Assembly (NCBI RefSeq): GCF_022427145.1
Contig: NZ_JAKSXN010000021.1
Coordinates: 1-64,000 of the forward strand
Length of the DNA stretch: 64,000 nucleotides
DNA from: Paenibacillus timonensis
GTDB lineage: Bacteria > Bacillota > Bacilli > Paenibacillales > Paenibacillaceae
Reading direction: 5' to 3'
In this document: piece after piece, positions 53,134 through 62,226 of the stretch
How positions within the stretch are numbered: position 1 is the stretch's first letter
Layout: every line of letters begins with the position of its first letter
The notes under the pieces: generated by a model
What the model saw: the letters and a program-made list of their open reading frames with translations, nothing else
Told to the model about the DNA's origin: nothing
The model's database searches: none
Position numbers and translations under genes: made by a program

Positions 53134-54471
53134 TCAAACCACCTTGACACCTTCGTTTACTAGATTTCGATGTACTGGTTGTTGACCTACTGGATAATAA
53201 ACCAATCCGGCAGCAACAGCTTCCTCGATATTATATAGATTCCTTCCATCTATAAGTATAGGAGAATTCATTACTTCCCTTAGCCTTGATAATTTGATCT
53301 GTTTAAACTGCTCCCAATCGGTTAATAAACATAGGGCATCACTATCTGCTACAGCATCCCACTCATTATTAAAGTAGGTAATATGATGATTCTCTTGAAT
53401 ATGCTTACGGAAATTATCCGAAGCCACAGGATCATAAACTCGCAGTTCAGCACCAAGCTCTAGTAATTCATTAGCAATGACAATAGCCGGAGACTCTCGA
53501 ACGTCATCTGTGCCTGGTTTGAAGGATAACCCCCATAGAGCAATTCTTCTCCCGGAAAGTTCGCCTAAAGCGTCATGCAACTTATGGATTACACTATAAC
53601 GTTGCATCTGATTTACCTCGACGACGGATTTGAGTAACTTGAAGTCATAATCGGCATTTCCTGCAATTTGAATTAATGCACGGGTGTCCTTCGGAAAACA
53701 GGATCCTCCATAACCAATGCCTGCCTTTAAAAACTCCTGTCCAATTCGATGATCTAATCCCATTCCCTGGGCGACTTCTTTAACATTAGCCCCTACCTTT
53801 TCGCAAATATTGGCAATTTCATTGATGAATGAGATCTTGGTGGCCAAGAAAGCATTTGATGCGTACTTAATCATTTCTGCACTTCTTAAATCAGTGATAA
53901 TAATCGGGGCTCCGAGCGGTTCGTGAAGTTTAGCCAATACATCAGCAGCCCGTTTATTTTCAGCCCCTATCACGATCCGATCAGGATGAAGTGTATCTTT
54001 TATGGCTGTCCCTTCTCTAAGAAACTCAGGTACAGAAGCAATATCGAAATCAGCGGAGGTTATACCTTTGATAATTTGCATCATTTTATGGTTGGTCCCC
54101 ACGGGAACCGTACTTTTAATGACCACAATTGTATATTCTTTAATCTTATGAGCTATTTCACGTACCGCCTGCTCAATATATCGCAAATCCGCTTCTCCAT
54201 TAGGTAGAGATGGGGTACCAACAGCTATAATTACGATGTCTCCATCGGTAGTGTAATGATTGAACCTGTCGGAAAAAGTAAGACGACCATTTTGTAAGTT
54301 CTTCTTCACCAATACGTCAAGACCAGGTTCGTAAATAGGAATTCTGCCATTTTGCAACATCTCGATTTTGTCTATATCATTATCAATACAAGTCACATCA
54401 TGACCAAGCTCTGCATAACACACTCCAGAGACGAGTCCAACGTAGCCGGTACCCAGCACCGTTATCTTCAT
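53134..54471 (-). CDS. UDP-glucose 6-dehydrogenase
   Basis: The 445-residue enzyme oxidises UDP-glucose to UDP-glucuronate. It starts MKITVLGTGYVGLVSGVCYAELGHDV, has the catalytic Cys in GYGGSCFPKDTRAL near 260 and the C-terminal domain ALWGLSFKPGTDDVRESP. AGGGAGAAG precedes this ATG by 5 nt; a longer upstream frame is not supported. Relatives are TuaD, YwqF and Ugd. The product would feed uronic acid into the island glycan. Confidence 0.92.
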   Translation of the reverse strand: MKITVLGTGYVGLVSGVCYAELGHDVTCIDNDIDKIEMLQNGRIPIYEPGLDVLVKKNLQNGRLTFSDRFNHYTTDGDIVIIAVGTPSLPNGEADLRYIEQAVREIAHKIKEYTIVVIKSTVPVGTNHKMMQIIKGITSADFDIASVPEFLREGTAIKDTLHPDRIVIGAENKRAADVLAKLHEPLGAPIIITDLRSAEMIKYASNAFLATKISFINEIANICEKVGANVKEVAQGMGLDHRIGQEFLKAGIGYGGSCFPKDTRALIQIAGNADYDFKLLKSVVEVNQMQRYSVIHKLHDALGELSGRRIALWGLSFKPGTDDVRESPAIVIANELLELGAELRVYDPVASDNFRKHIQENHHITYFNNEWDAVADSDALCLLTDWEQFKQIKLSRLREVMNSPILIDGRNLYNIEEAVAAGLVYYPVGQQPVHRNLVNEGVKVV

Positions 54472-54571
54472 AGGCTTCTCCCTTTGTTGAAGTATTCTAT
54501 TGTATTTTTCGGTCAAAGATATAATAAGTTTAGTTATTTTCGCCTATGCTCACTACCTTTTTCTTCCATAC

Positions 54572-55711
54572 TCAATTCACCTGGTAGTTGATGGTATGGA
54601 CAAGTTGGTCCCTTAATGGTCTTTCTGTTAATTTCAGCATCTTGATGTTGCCACTGCCCAAATTAGACAAATTTCTTTGAGCATCAATATAGCCCTTTTG
54701 TAATTCTAGTGCTTGCATCAAATAACACTCTGCGTCTTCCCCTTTTCCATATAGAATATACCGGAGTACACCAATATTATTTAAAACTGCTGCGTTTTGA
54801 ACCTTGTCTTTCATATTTTCAAACACATTCAAACTTTTTTTATATTCCCCCAATTTATAGTAGCTCACTGCCAAAGCAAAAAAGCCATCAATTGAAAAAG
54901 GTTTCCCTTCAAGCAGTTGTATCGCTTCTTGCACCTCATCTCTCCATAAATAAGCTGCAGCAACTGAAATGCTGGCTTGAAGATCTCCATGCCGATCTTT
55001 AAGCATTTGATAGATGTCTGGAAGAGGCAACCTACTCAATACGGTTCTCACAGATTGATTGGATAAGACTCCGTCATTCGAAATGTTGTTCACATGAATA
55101 CGGTATTTCGTTAATGGATCTCTAATAATTTGGAACGAATAACCTTTTAAAACAAGTCTCAGAAACAATTCAAAATCTTCTGCATTTGGAAGTGACTCGT
55201 CTAAGATGAGATCTTGATTTTTACGAATTAAAACCAAACTCGTCCAAAAATGATTTCGCTTTAGAAGATGAAGCACTCCATTCTCATTTGATAAATCGTC
55301 GGGGTACCCCTTTCTTCTGTGCAGCGATTCACCATTTGAATCTATCATCTCGCAATCATGAAATACCATGTCGACACCCGTTTCCAACATCGTTTGTAGA
55401 GTAGTTTCGAGCCTTTGCGGGTGTTGAATATCATCTGCATCACAAAACATTAATATCTCAGCCTTCGATTTTCGAATTGCAGTGTTTCTGGCTGCGGCTG
55501 CTCCCTTGTTATGCTCATGAGAAAGGAAAATAATTTTAGCCGGATGCTCGTTTGCAATCCGGCTAACTATCGTTTTTGTATCATCCGCACTGCCATCATC
55601 TACAATAATCAGTTCAAAGTCCTGATACGTCTGATTTAATACACTCTCAATGCCTTGTGTCACAAAGTCTTGACAATTAAAAACTGGCATTATTACGGAT
55701 ACTTGGGGCAT
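54572..55711 (-). CDS. GT2 glycosyltransferase with C-terminal repeat region
   Basis: The 379 residues open with the GT-A fold SVIMPVFNCQDFVTQGIESVLNQTYQDFELIIVDDGSADDT and the DXD-like MFCDADDIQHP (about 93-103). After about residue 230 a helical tetratricopeptide-like region follows (LSVAAAYLWRDEVQEAIQLLEGK, GFFALAVSYYKLGEYKKSLNVFENM), which may bind the acceptor protein. DNA is clearly AT-rich from here to the right edge. Confidence 0.85.
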   Translation of the reverse strand: MPQVSVIMPVFNCQDFVTQGIESVLNQTYQDFELIIVDDGSADDTKTIVSRIANEHPAKIIFLSHEHNKGAAAARNTAIRKSKAEILMFCDADDIQHPQRLETTLQTMLETGVDMVFHDCEMIDSNGESLHRRKGYPDDLSNENGVLHLLKRNHFWTSLVLIRKNQDLILDESLPNAEDFELFLRLVLKGYSFQIIRDPLTKYRIHVNNISNDGVLSNQSVRTVLSRLPLPDIYQMLKDRHGDLQASISVAAAYLWRDEVQEAIQLLEGKPFSIDGFFALAVSYYKLGEYKKSLNVFENMKDKVQNAAVLNNIGVLRYILYGKGEDAECYLMQALELQKGYIDAQRNLSNLGSGNIKMLKLTERPLRDQLVHTINYQVN

Positions 55712-55723
55712 CTGAATCCCTCA

Positions 55724-56989
55724 CTATTTCATAATGATAAAATCTCTATTCTTATGAAGCCCTTTATTCTGAAGTTGCTCTGCTATTTCATAGGAATAGA
55801 TGGAGGCAATAATAATAAAATCATTGGTTGTCAGAGAGTCCGGGGATTGAACTTCTAACCCCACAAAGCGAGTCCCCCATTTCTTCGAATCATTGTCCAA
55901 AAAACATACAGGTTCAATACCGTGTTTACGCAATGTTTTTATGATATGCTCTCCCAAAAAACCTGCACCGAATACTTTACACTTCTTCCCAACTATAAGC
56001 TCATTGACTGTTTGCTTTAACAAATCGTCATCGTAAGAAGGAATAAACAGTCGGTTCATCATATTTACTTTTTCCTGATTTCTATTGGCTATACGAGCTT
56101 GCAGCTGCAGCATAGCATTTCTTTGTTCTTCTGTCCCCTTGGGTAAAAGAGCACCTTCCTCTAAAAACAAAGCTTGCCATTCCTCACGATGCTGTTCAAC
56201 ATTGGGGTGTTTATTCTTTAAATATTCAAAGGCTATGACATGTTGTTTCCGTTTTTTCAAGAACTGTTCTTCATTATCAACTAAATCGTGATAAATTACA
56301 GGTAACGGGGAGTAGATTTGTTTTCTTTTATCTGGTTCGATATCTAGAAGCCGTATTGCAAGCTCTAACCCACCGTGCCCATAAACGATCTTATCATCCC
56401 AACCGCCAACTTGATAAAATAAATCAGCTTTATATGAAGCATTACCTTCTAAATTTGCAAAAGCAGGGAAAGAGCGTTGGCCCCAATAGTACACGGTTTG
56501 GCGCTCATTAAGCGGGTTATCTGTTTTACATAAGTATACCCCGCGTACAGAAATTGCTTCATAATTTTCATGTACCGTTAGATGAGCCCGAACTATATCA
56601 ATATCCGGTATTCCGTCATCTTCTAAAAATAATAATACAGGCGCATTTGCAAAAGCAGCACCAATATTTCTAGCAAGGTATGCCCCAGTATTTTGACTTA
56701 ATCTAATATAAGTATTTACATAGGACTTAAAACTCTCAAATTCACCAGGAGTTCCACCATTATCGACAAAAATAATTTCCAAAGATTGTTCTAAACGGAG
56801 TTGCTCTAATATCTTTAAATTCACAAGAGTATCTGGATGTTTACGCCATGAAATGATAATAATTGAAATACTTGGGTTCCTCTCAATATTTACAACTTCA
56901 GAATAATCATAATAGCTTTCGTATAAAGAAGATTTATAATCCCAATTTATTTTCATTAACTTATCGTATAGTCCTGAAAATGTATCCAT
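55724..56989 (-). CDS. GT2 glycosyltransferase with C-terminal Rossmann module
   Basis: The 421-residue protein has a GT2 domain (about 35-290; SIIIISWRKHPDTLVNLKILE, EIIFVDNGGTPGEF, LLFLEDDGIPD as DXD region) and, from about 333, a Rossmann-like module (KVFGAGFLGEHIIKTL, CFLDNDSKKWGTRF, FIIIASIYSYEIAEQL). It is a close paralogue of the next gene upstream, 18 nt away. The C-terminal module recurs in three other island proteins. The donor sugar is unknown. Confidence 0.82.
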   Translation of the reverse strand: MDTFSGLYDKLMKINWDYKSSLYESYYDYSEVVNIERNPSISIIIISWRKHPDTLVNLKILEQLRLEQSLEIIFVDNGGTPGEFESFKSYVNTYIRLSQNTGAYLARNIGAAFANAPVLLFLEDDGIPDIDIVRAHLTVHENYEAISVRGVYLCKTDNPLNERQTVYYWGQRSFPAFANLEGNASYKADLFYQVGGWDDKIVYGHGGLELAIRLLDIEPDKRKQIYSPLPVIYHDLVDNEEQFLKKRKQHVIAFEYLKNKHPNVEQHREEWQALFLEEGALLPKGTEEQRNAMLQLQARIANRNQEKVNMMNRLFIPSYDDDLLKQTVNELIVGKKCKVFGAGFLGEHIIKTLRKHGIEPVCFLDNDSKKWGTRFVGLEVQSPDSLTTNDFIIIASIYSYEIAEQLQNKGLHKNRDFIIMK

Positions 56990-57006
56990 TTAGCAACCCT
57001 CTTTAA

Positions 57007-58281
57007 TTAAATGATAATCTTGAAATTTACGTCTTCTCTCAGGCCCATCTCCAATAGTTGTTTTTTTATTTCATAGTGCCAATTTGAAGCTACGAAAAGG
57101 AAGGTATCTGAAGATATCTTTTGAGGAGGAATTACCGGTAATCCCTCAATTGTCGTTCCCCATATTGAAGGGTTATTATCTACAAAACTATCTATTCTTA
57201 TTCCATAGTCTTGCAGTTTATGCATAACAACACTACCATAAGATCCTGCTCCAAAAATAGTATACTTAATCTCAGAATGATGATTTATAGCTAAGTTCAA
57301 AAAAGCTTTACTATCTGTAAGAAATATTTTCCCTCTCATGTACTTCTTTATATCCATCTCATTTCTCTCTTTTACCCGAGTTTGAATTTCCATAAACTGG
57401 TTTTGTATGTTGTTTGAATTATCTTTCCACTGTTCGGACTCAATTAAAAAATTTTCCCTCCCCCAAAACGGAATCCACTGGTCTCTAAATGAGGACCATT
57501 CTCGATATTTTTTCTCTAATCGCGCATATGATCTCTTTTGTTTCTCATTTTTCTTTTTTAGGTGTTCCTCGTTCAAAGCATAATCATGGTATATAATGCT
57601 TAATGGTGAATATACCTGCTTTGAAAAATCCCTTGAAAACCAGTAAAGTCTAATTGCGAGCTCCTTTCCACCACCACCAAAATTAATTTCATCGTCCCAG
57701 CCTCCCACAGAAAAAAACACTTCAGATGAGTATGAGGTATTTCCTTCCAACTCAGAAAAACAAGGATAAAACTCTTCACCCCTATAGTAATGTTTCTGGC
57801 GTTCATTTAGGGGATTTTCTGTTTTGAATAAACATACTCCGGTCACTGCATGTGTTACGTATCTCCGATGCGCCAAGATATGCGAAATAATCAAATCATC
57901 ATCTGGAATTCCATCATCTTCTAGAAACAAGACTATTGGTGCTTTTGAAAAGACTGCTCCAATATTTCTAGCTATATATGCACCAGTATTTTCATTAAGT
58001 TTAATATAGCTATTGATATAGGGCTTTAATATTTCAAATTCACCGTCCGCCCCACCATTATCGACAAAGATAATTTCAAAATTACTATACTGCCGCTGTT
58101 TTTCCAATGAAATAAAGTTTAAAATTGTATCCTCGTGGAGCCTCCATGATATTACTACAATTGATATGTCCGGTTTCTCACACGGTCTGGTGAATTCAAT
58201 AGAATGAAACACTTGACTATATAAATCTTTTTTATAACTCCATTTCTTTTTATTTAGAGCATCTTCTAGAATATTGTGCAT
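57007..58281 (-). CDS. GT2 glycosyltransferase with C-terminal Rossmann module (paralogue)
   Basis: The protein has 424 residues from the ATG with AAAGGGG 8 nt upstream, aligning with its neighbour from the first residue (WSYKKDLYSQVF versus WDYKSSLYESYY). GT2 motifs are SIVVISWRLHEDTILNFISLE, EIIFVDNGGADGEF and LFLEDDGIPDDD. The C-terminal module reads YTIFGAGSYGSVVMHKL, SFVDNNPSIWGTT and LFVASNWHYEIKKQL. Together the pair look like a tandem duplication with diverged specificity. Confidence 0.82.
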   Translation of the reverse strand: MHNILEDALNKKKWSYKKDLYSQVFHSIEFTRPCEKPDISIVVISWRLHEDTILNFISLEKQRQYSNFEIIFVDNGGADGEFEILKPYINSYIKLNENTGAYIARNIGAVFSKAPIVLFLEDDGIPDDDLIISHILAHRRYVTHAVTGVCLFKTENPLNERQKHYYRGEEFYPCFSELEGNTSYSSEVFFSVGGWDDEINFGGGGKELAIRLYWFSRDFSKQVYSPLSIIYHDYALNEEHLKKKNEKQKRSYARLEKKYREWSSFRDQWIPFWGRENFLIESEQWKDNSNNIQNQFMEIQTRVKERNEMDIKKYMRGKIFLTDSKAFLNLAINHHSEIKYTIFGAGSYGSVVMHKLQDYGIRIDSFVDNNPSIWGTTIEGLPVIPPQKISSDTFLFVASNWHYEIKKQLLEMGLREDVNFKIII

Positions 58282-58316
58282 TTCAAAAACCCCTTTAAAG
58301 CCTTTAGGCTGATCTA

Positions 58317-59657
58317 TCAATTATTAACTTGTGCCCCCAATTTATTAATTATTGCTTTTGAATCAATGACTTCTTTAAATCCATTTCTTGTATCATAGAT
58401 TAATGTAGAATAATCATATATTAGTTGATAGTTGTAACACGAATGATTTGTCAATAAAACAACACAATCATATTGGCCCAACGTTTCATATTCCAATGTA
58501 ACTGAGCTAACAATATTGTTGTCCTTATCAAAAAAACAACTTGTATAAGGATCGTTAAAGAACACCTCCGCTCCATGATTTCGTAGCAACTCATATAATT
58601 CTAAATTAGGTGATTCTCTAAGATCATCAACATCTGGCTTGTATGACATCCCTAGCAATAATACTTTACTTCCTTTAAGAGGTTTTCCACTTTTGTTCAG
58701 TGTATGCATGATTCTATTCAAAACATATGAAGGCATACTTTTATTAATCTCTTGAGCAAGTTCTATAAATCTGCTATAAAAGTTGATACCTTTAGCTTTC
58801 CAAGACAAATACACTGGATCCAGAGGGATACAATGTCCTCCGACTCCAGGACCCGGATAAAACGGCATAAATCCAAAAGGTTTGGACTTCGCAGCTTCTA
58901 TCACTTCCCAAAGATCGATGTTTAATTTGTCACATAGTATCGCCATTTCATTAATAAATGAAATATTTATGCTACGAAATGTATTTTCTATTAGCTTCGT
59001 CATCTCTGCGACACGAGGACTGGAAACAGGAATGACTTCCTCTACAACACTCATGTAAAACGCTTTTGCTAACTCACAGCATTCTCTAGTTATTCCTCCA
59101 ACAATTCTAGGGGTGTTGGAAGTTTTATAATGTTTATTCCCTGGATCCACTCTTTCTGGGGAGAAGCAAAGAAAAATATTTTCACCAACTAAATATCCGG
59201 CTGAGCTAAACCTACTCAATAGAATCTCCTCTGTGGTGCCTGGGTAGGTTGTACTTTCTAAAATTATTAATTTACCAGGGGTAAGGTTATTTACAATATC
59301 CTCTAATGCAGATTCAATATAGGAAATATCAGGTTGTTGATTAAGGGTAAGAGGGGTCGGTACACAAATAACAATGATATCCGAGTCTCTAATAGACCCA
59401 GGGTCCGAAACAGGGGTTAGATATCCACTTTCAACTATTTCATTTATTGTGGAAGAATCGACATCTATTATGTAACTATTACCTTTTATAAGTTTTGATA
59501 TTTTTTCACTTTGTTTATCGTACCCATAAACTTTAATATTCTGCTTAGCAAGCTCTACGGCCAGCGGGAGCCCAACATACCCCATGCCAATTATCGTGAC
59601 CTTAATTTCTTTGTTCAATATATTGTCCATTAATTTTTGAAAATAAGAAACTTCCAT
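58317..59657 (-). CDS. Nucleotide sugar dehydrogenase (UDP-HexNAc 6-dehydrogenase-like)
   Basis: The 446-residue protein belongs to the UDP-glucose/GDP-mannose dehydrogenase family: VTIIGMGYVGLPLAVELAKQN at about 18-38, ESTTYPGTTEEIL, the catalytic Cys in PGPGVGGHCIPLDP near 258 and LLGMSYKPDVDDLRESP. The GGHCIPLDP form points to the WbpA/WecC branch, acting on UDP-GlcNAc or UDP-ManNAc and not UDP-glucose. It is thus a second uronate source beside the UDP-glucose dehydrogenase gene. Confidence 0.88.
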   Translation of the reverse strand: MEVSYFQKLMDNILNKEIKVTIIGMGYVGLPLAVELAKQNIKVYGYDKQSEKISKLIKGNSYIIDVDSSTINEIVESGYLTPVSDPGSIRDSDIIVICVPTPLTLNQQPDISYIESALEDIVNNLTPGKLIILESTTYPGTTEEILLSRFSSAGYLVGENIFLCFSPERVDPGNKHYKTSNTPRIVGGITRECCELAKAFYMSVVEEVIPVSSPRVAEMTKLIENTFRSINISFINEMAILCDKLNIDLWEVIEAAKSKPFGFMPFYPGPGVGGHCIPLDPVYLSWKAKGINFYSRFIELAQEINKSMPSYVLNRIMHTLNKSGKPLKGSKVLLLGMSYKPDVDDLRESPNLELYELLRNHGAEVFFNDPYTSCFFDKDNNIVSSVTLEYETLGQYDCVVLLTNHSCYNYQLIYDYSTLIYDTRNGFKEVIDSKAIINKLGAQVNN

Positions 59658-59658
59658 T

Positions 59659-61182
59659 TTAATCACTCACTTTAGTGTCAGGTTTAATGGAGCTATATAG
59701 TTCTATGAAAGACTTTCCTATGATTGGTTCCCATACACTTTTAAAATTTATCTTTCTTCCGTTTTTAGGTAGATCTCCATTAAAGTCTTCGGGTACCCCA
59801 ACTACATCATAAGATTCAAAAATTGTTGCTGGCTTCTCATCATATTTATATAGAAATTCAAAATCAATGAGGATATTATTACCGTCACTTGTCCAAAGTA
59901 AATTATTCGGATTAAAATCTATAAGGGCATATCCTTTATTATAGAAAAAACATATAATCTGTATGATTATTTCTGGTTTTTGTTTTATAAAATGATTTAC
60001 TTCGTCTGTGTGCCTAATTACATTACTATACCAAGGAATCGTCAAATAATTAGACCCAGATTCTATTAGTGGCGGAATAATATTATATTCTTTCGAAAAA
60101 TTCTGATAGGCCGTTATCTCTCTACTTAAATAGGATTCATACCCTTGCTTAAATGTCTTTCTAACTACAAAGCTATCGTTGACTTCAAATAACTCAACTT
60201 TCGCTCTATTCCCATGACCACCAATTATTAACCCTCTAAAGTCACTATGATCTTCTTGCTTACTGAAATATTTAAGGATGTTGCTGTTACTAATAAAAGA
60301 TTCCGTACTTGGCTCCCAACCCATGGCTTTCAGATAGGTATATAGGGAATAAAGGTTTACCTTGATAGTCAGTTTTAATTCTTTTGCAAGTCGCTTTAAG
60401 ACCTTTCTGTAATCTAAATCTGTAGCATATATCCCAAAAATTAAGTTACTCCGATCAATTGGAAGATTAGACAACTCAGTCAAATGATATACTACATGAT
60501 AAGATAAGCTTAAGAATATTTTATAAGTGTCGTTAACCGAATATTTATCTCCGATAAGCAATCTATTTTCTAGAAGGTCCTCCGCTATTACAGTTGGAAA
60601 AAAAGAAGACCCCTTGTATGAGGAACCTTTTTTTCCGGTTACTGAATACACAAAGCACATTCGAGCTCCATTCGTTTCATAACTATCCAAAAGCTCATTA
60701 AATGTGTATAGATCATCATCATGAACTAGTAGGTGAACAGAGTCCCCCGACATTTCCTCAAAAATCTCTTTACTTTTCAAAATAATATATCTAATATTTC
60801 TCTCGAGTAAAATATCAAAAAAATTAGGAACAAATTTTTCAGGTATGAACCTTCTGCTATCAAATATTTTCAATTCACCTTCAGAAGTGATGTATACTTC
60901 ATTGTATAAATGATTATATGGCAGAAAATTTATATTTTCTTTTAGTCCCTTTTCTTCTAAAAACTTTTTTGGTCCTAGATAGTCTCCTGCAGTAACAATT
61001 ATAATGAAATCTTCAATATTAATCGTGCTTATAATATCGGGTGAAATAATCGGTATTCCATTCAAGGAAGCACCCCATAACTCTTGATTCCGATCAACTA
61101 TAAAATCAATAGAGAGAAATTTGTAGGTAGATATTAGCTCCTTCGTACTCGTACCTGCACCATAAAGTATTATCTTTTTCAT
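59659..61182 (-). CDS. Three-part protein: Rossmann module, middle domain, kinase-like domain
   Basis: The 507 residues divide into an N-terminal Rossmann-like module (about 1-95; KIILYGAGTSTKELI, FIVDRNQELWGAS), a middle domain with an acidic DSVHLLVHDDDLYTFNELL segment resembling nucleotidyltransferase-fold proteins of capsule loci, and a C-terminal aminoglycoside/LPS-kinase-like domain. The last has catalytic-loop LIDFNPNNLLW (Asp and Asn kept) and metal-site ILIDFEFL. It may phosphorylate a sugar, but no function is known. It is strongly AT-rich. GAGGG precedes the ATG. Confidence 0.65.
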   Translation of the reverse strand: MKKIILYGAGTSTKELISTYKFLSIDFIVDRNQELWGASLNGIPIISPDIISTINIEDFIIIVTAGDYLGPKKFLEEKGLKENINFLPYNHLYNEVYITSEGELKIFDSRRFIPEKFVPNFFDILLERNIRYIILKSKEIFEEMSGDSVHLLVHDDDLYTFNELLDSYETNGARMCFVYSVTGKKGSSYKGSSFFPTVIAEDLLENRLLIGDKYSVNDTYKIFLSLSYHVVYHLTELSNLPIDRSNLIFGIYATDLDYRKVLKRLAKELKLTIKVNLYSLYTYLKAMGWEPSTESFISNSNILKYFSKQEDHSDFRGLIIGGHGNRAKVELFEVNDSFVVRKTFKQGYESYLSREITAYQNFSKEYNIIPPLIESGSNYLTIPWYSNVIRHTDEVNHFIKQKPEIIIQIICFFYNKGYALIDFNPNNLLWTSDGNNILIDFEFLYKYDEKPATIFESYDVVGVPEDFNGDLPKNGRKINFKSVWEPIIGKSFIELYSSIKPDTKVSD

Positions 61183-61197
61183 AATTGCCCTCTATAA

Positions 61198-62226
61198 TTA
61201 TTTAATAGCCTTAATTAGAGGCCTGTTGTTATTTACCGACAAAGCATCATCATCACAATATCCTATATATTGTACTGTCTTAAATCCCACCTTTTTCAGA
61301 TTATCTATTGCTTCATTCACATCCATGTTACTATTACCTTCAAACAACAACATTCCTTTGGTTACTCTCCCTAATAAATCAAATAACTTATTTTTATTTT
61401 TAACATGCTTCTCAATAGCTAAGCATAAAACAACATCATATTCGGTTACATTCCAATTATCGATTTTTATTTCATCGATATCTTCTTGAATAAACTCAAC
61501 GTTATATAATCCTTCAAAAGCACTGATTTTTTTAGCTAAGTTAACTTTGTCAATATCATATTCAATTCCCTTGCAATAGCCCGGATCGAATTTCTGTAAT
61601 TCAAAGATCATTCCGCCCGCATTACAGCCTAAATCTAGTATCGATTTTGTATTAATATCTTGCTTAGTAATTTGAAACTTATTAAGTCTTTTGCCATTAT
61701 CTCTTTGAGTAATTCTAGGATCAATAGATATGTTATTGAGACTAAAAGAACTATAAATGCGCCCAAGTCTAGTAAAATGGCGTTTATCACCAGACTGGAA
61801 AGATAGTGTAACCTTTAACAACTCATCTTCGATAATTTTCTTTAATCCTGTGATAGCCTCTGTACTATCGATCCCGAGCACGGTACAGATTGATAACTCC
61901 GAGGACGAACAATAATTAACAAAGTCTATGCACTGCAAAAAGGTTATATCATGGGTCTCATTTTTTTGAAATCTACTGAAATCCACTAGCTTCACTTCAT
62001 TATCAACAACATAAACATTGTTCGCATAGATATTATTATGAGAATATCCTAAACTGAAGATTTCAAGAATTATATTGAGAATTTCTATCGCTAATTTATT
62101 TCTCTCTGTCTTATTTAAGCCACTAGAATAAACATCTAGTCTAGAGCTTTTAGGAAATAATTGCCCCGTTAGGTAGTCTCCATACCAAGGTTTATTTTTT
62201 ATTAGTTCATAAACTAAGGTCTCCAT
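61198..62226 (-). CDS. Kinase-like domain fused to SAM methyltransferase
   Basis: The 342-residue protein has a truncated kinase-like N-terminus (about 1-105) with catalytic-loop YSHNNIYANNVYVV and VKLVDFSRF; the usual HxD aspartate is Asn, so it is probably a pseudokinase. A class I methyltransferase follows (about 185-340; SILDLGCNAGGMIFELQKF, FIQEDIDEI). Its TAATG start overlaps the stop of the upstream gene. The fusion suggests a methyltransferase recruited to the same carrier or substrate as the neighbouring kinase-fold protein. Confidence 0.7.
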   Translation of the reverse strand: METLVYELIKNKPWYGDYLTGQLFPKSSRLDVYSSGLNKTERNKLAIEILNIILEIFSLGYSHNNIYANNVYVVDNEVKLVDFSRFQKNETHDITFLQCIDFVNYCSSSELSICTVLGIDSTEAITGLKKIIEDELLKVTLSFQSGDKRHFTRLGRIYSSFSLNNISIDPRITQRDNGKRLNKFQITKQDINTKSILDLGCNAGGMIFELQKFDPGYCKGIEYDIDKVNLAKKISAFEGLYNVEFIQEDIDEIKIDNWNVTEYDVVLCLAIEKHVKNKNKLFDLLGRVTKGMLLFEGNSNMDVNEAIDNLKKVGFKTVQYIGYCDDDALSVNNNRPLIKAIK

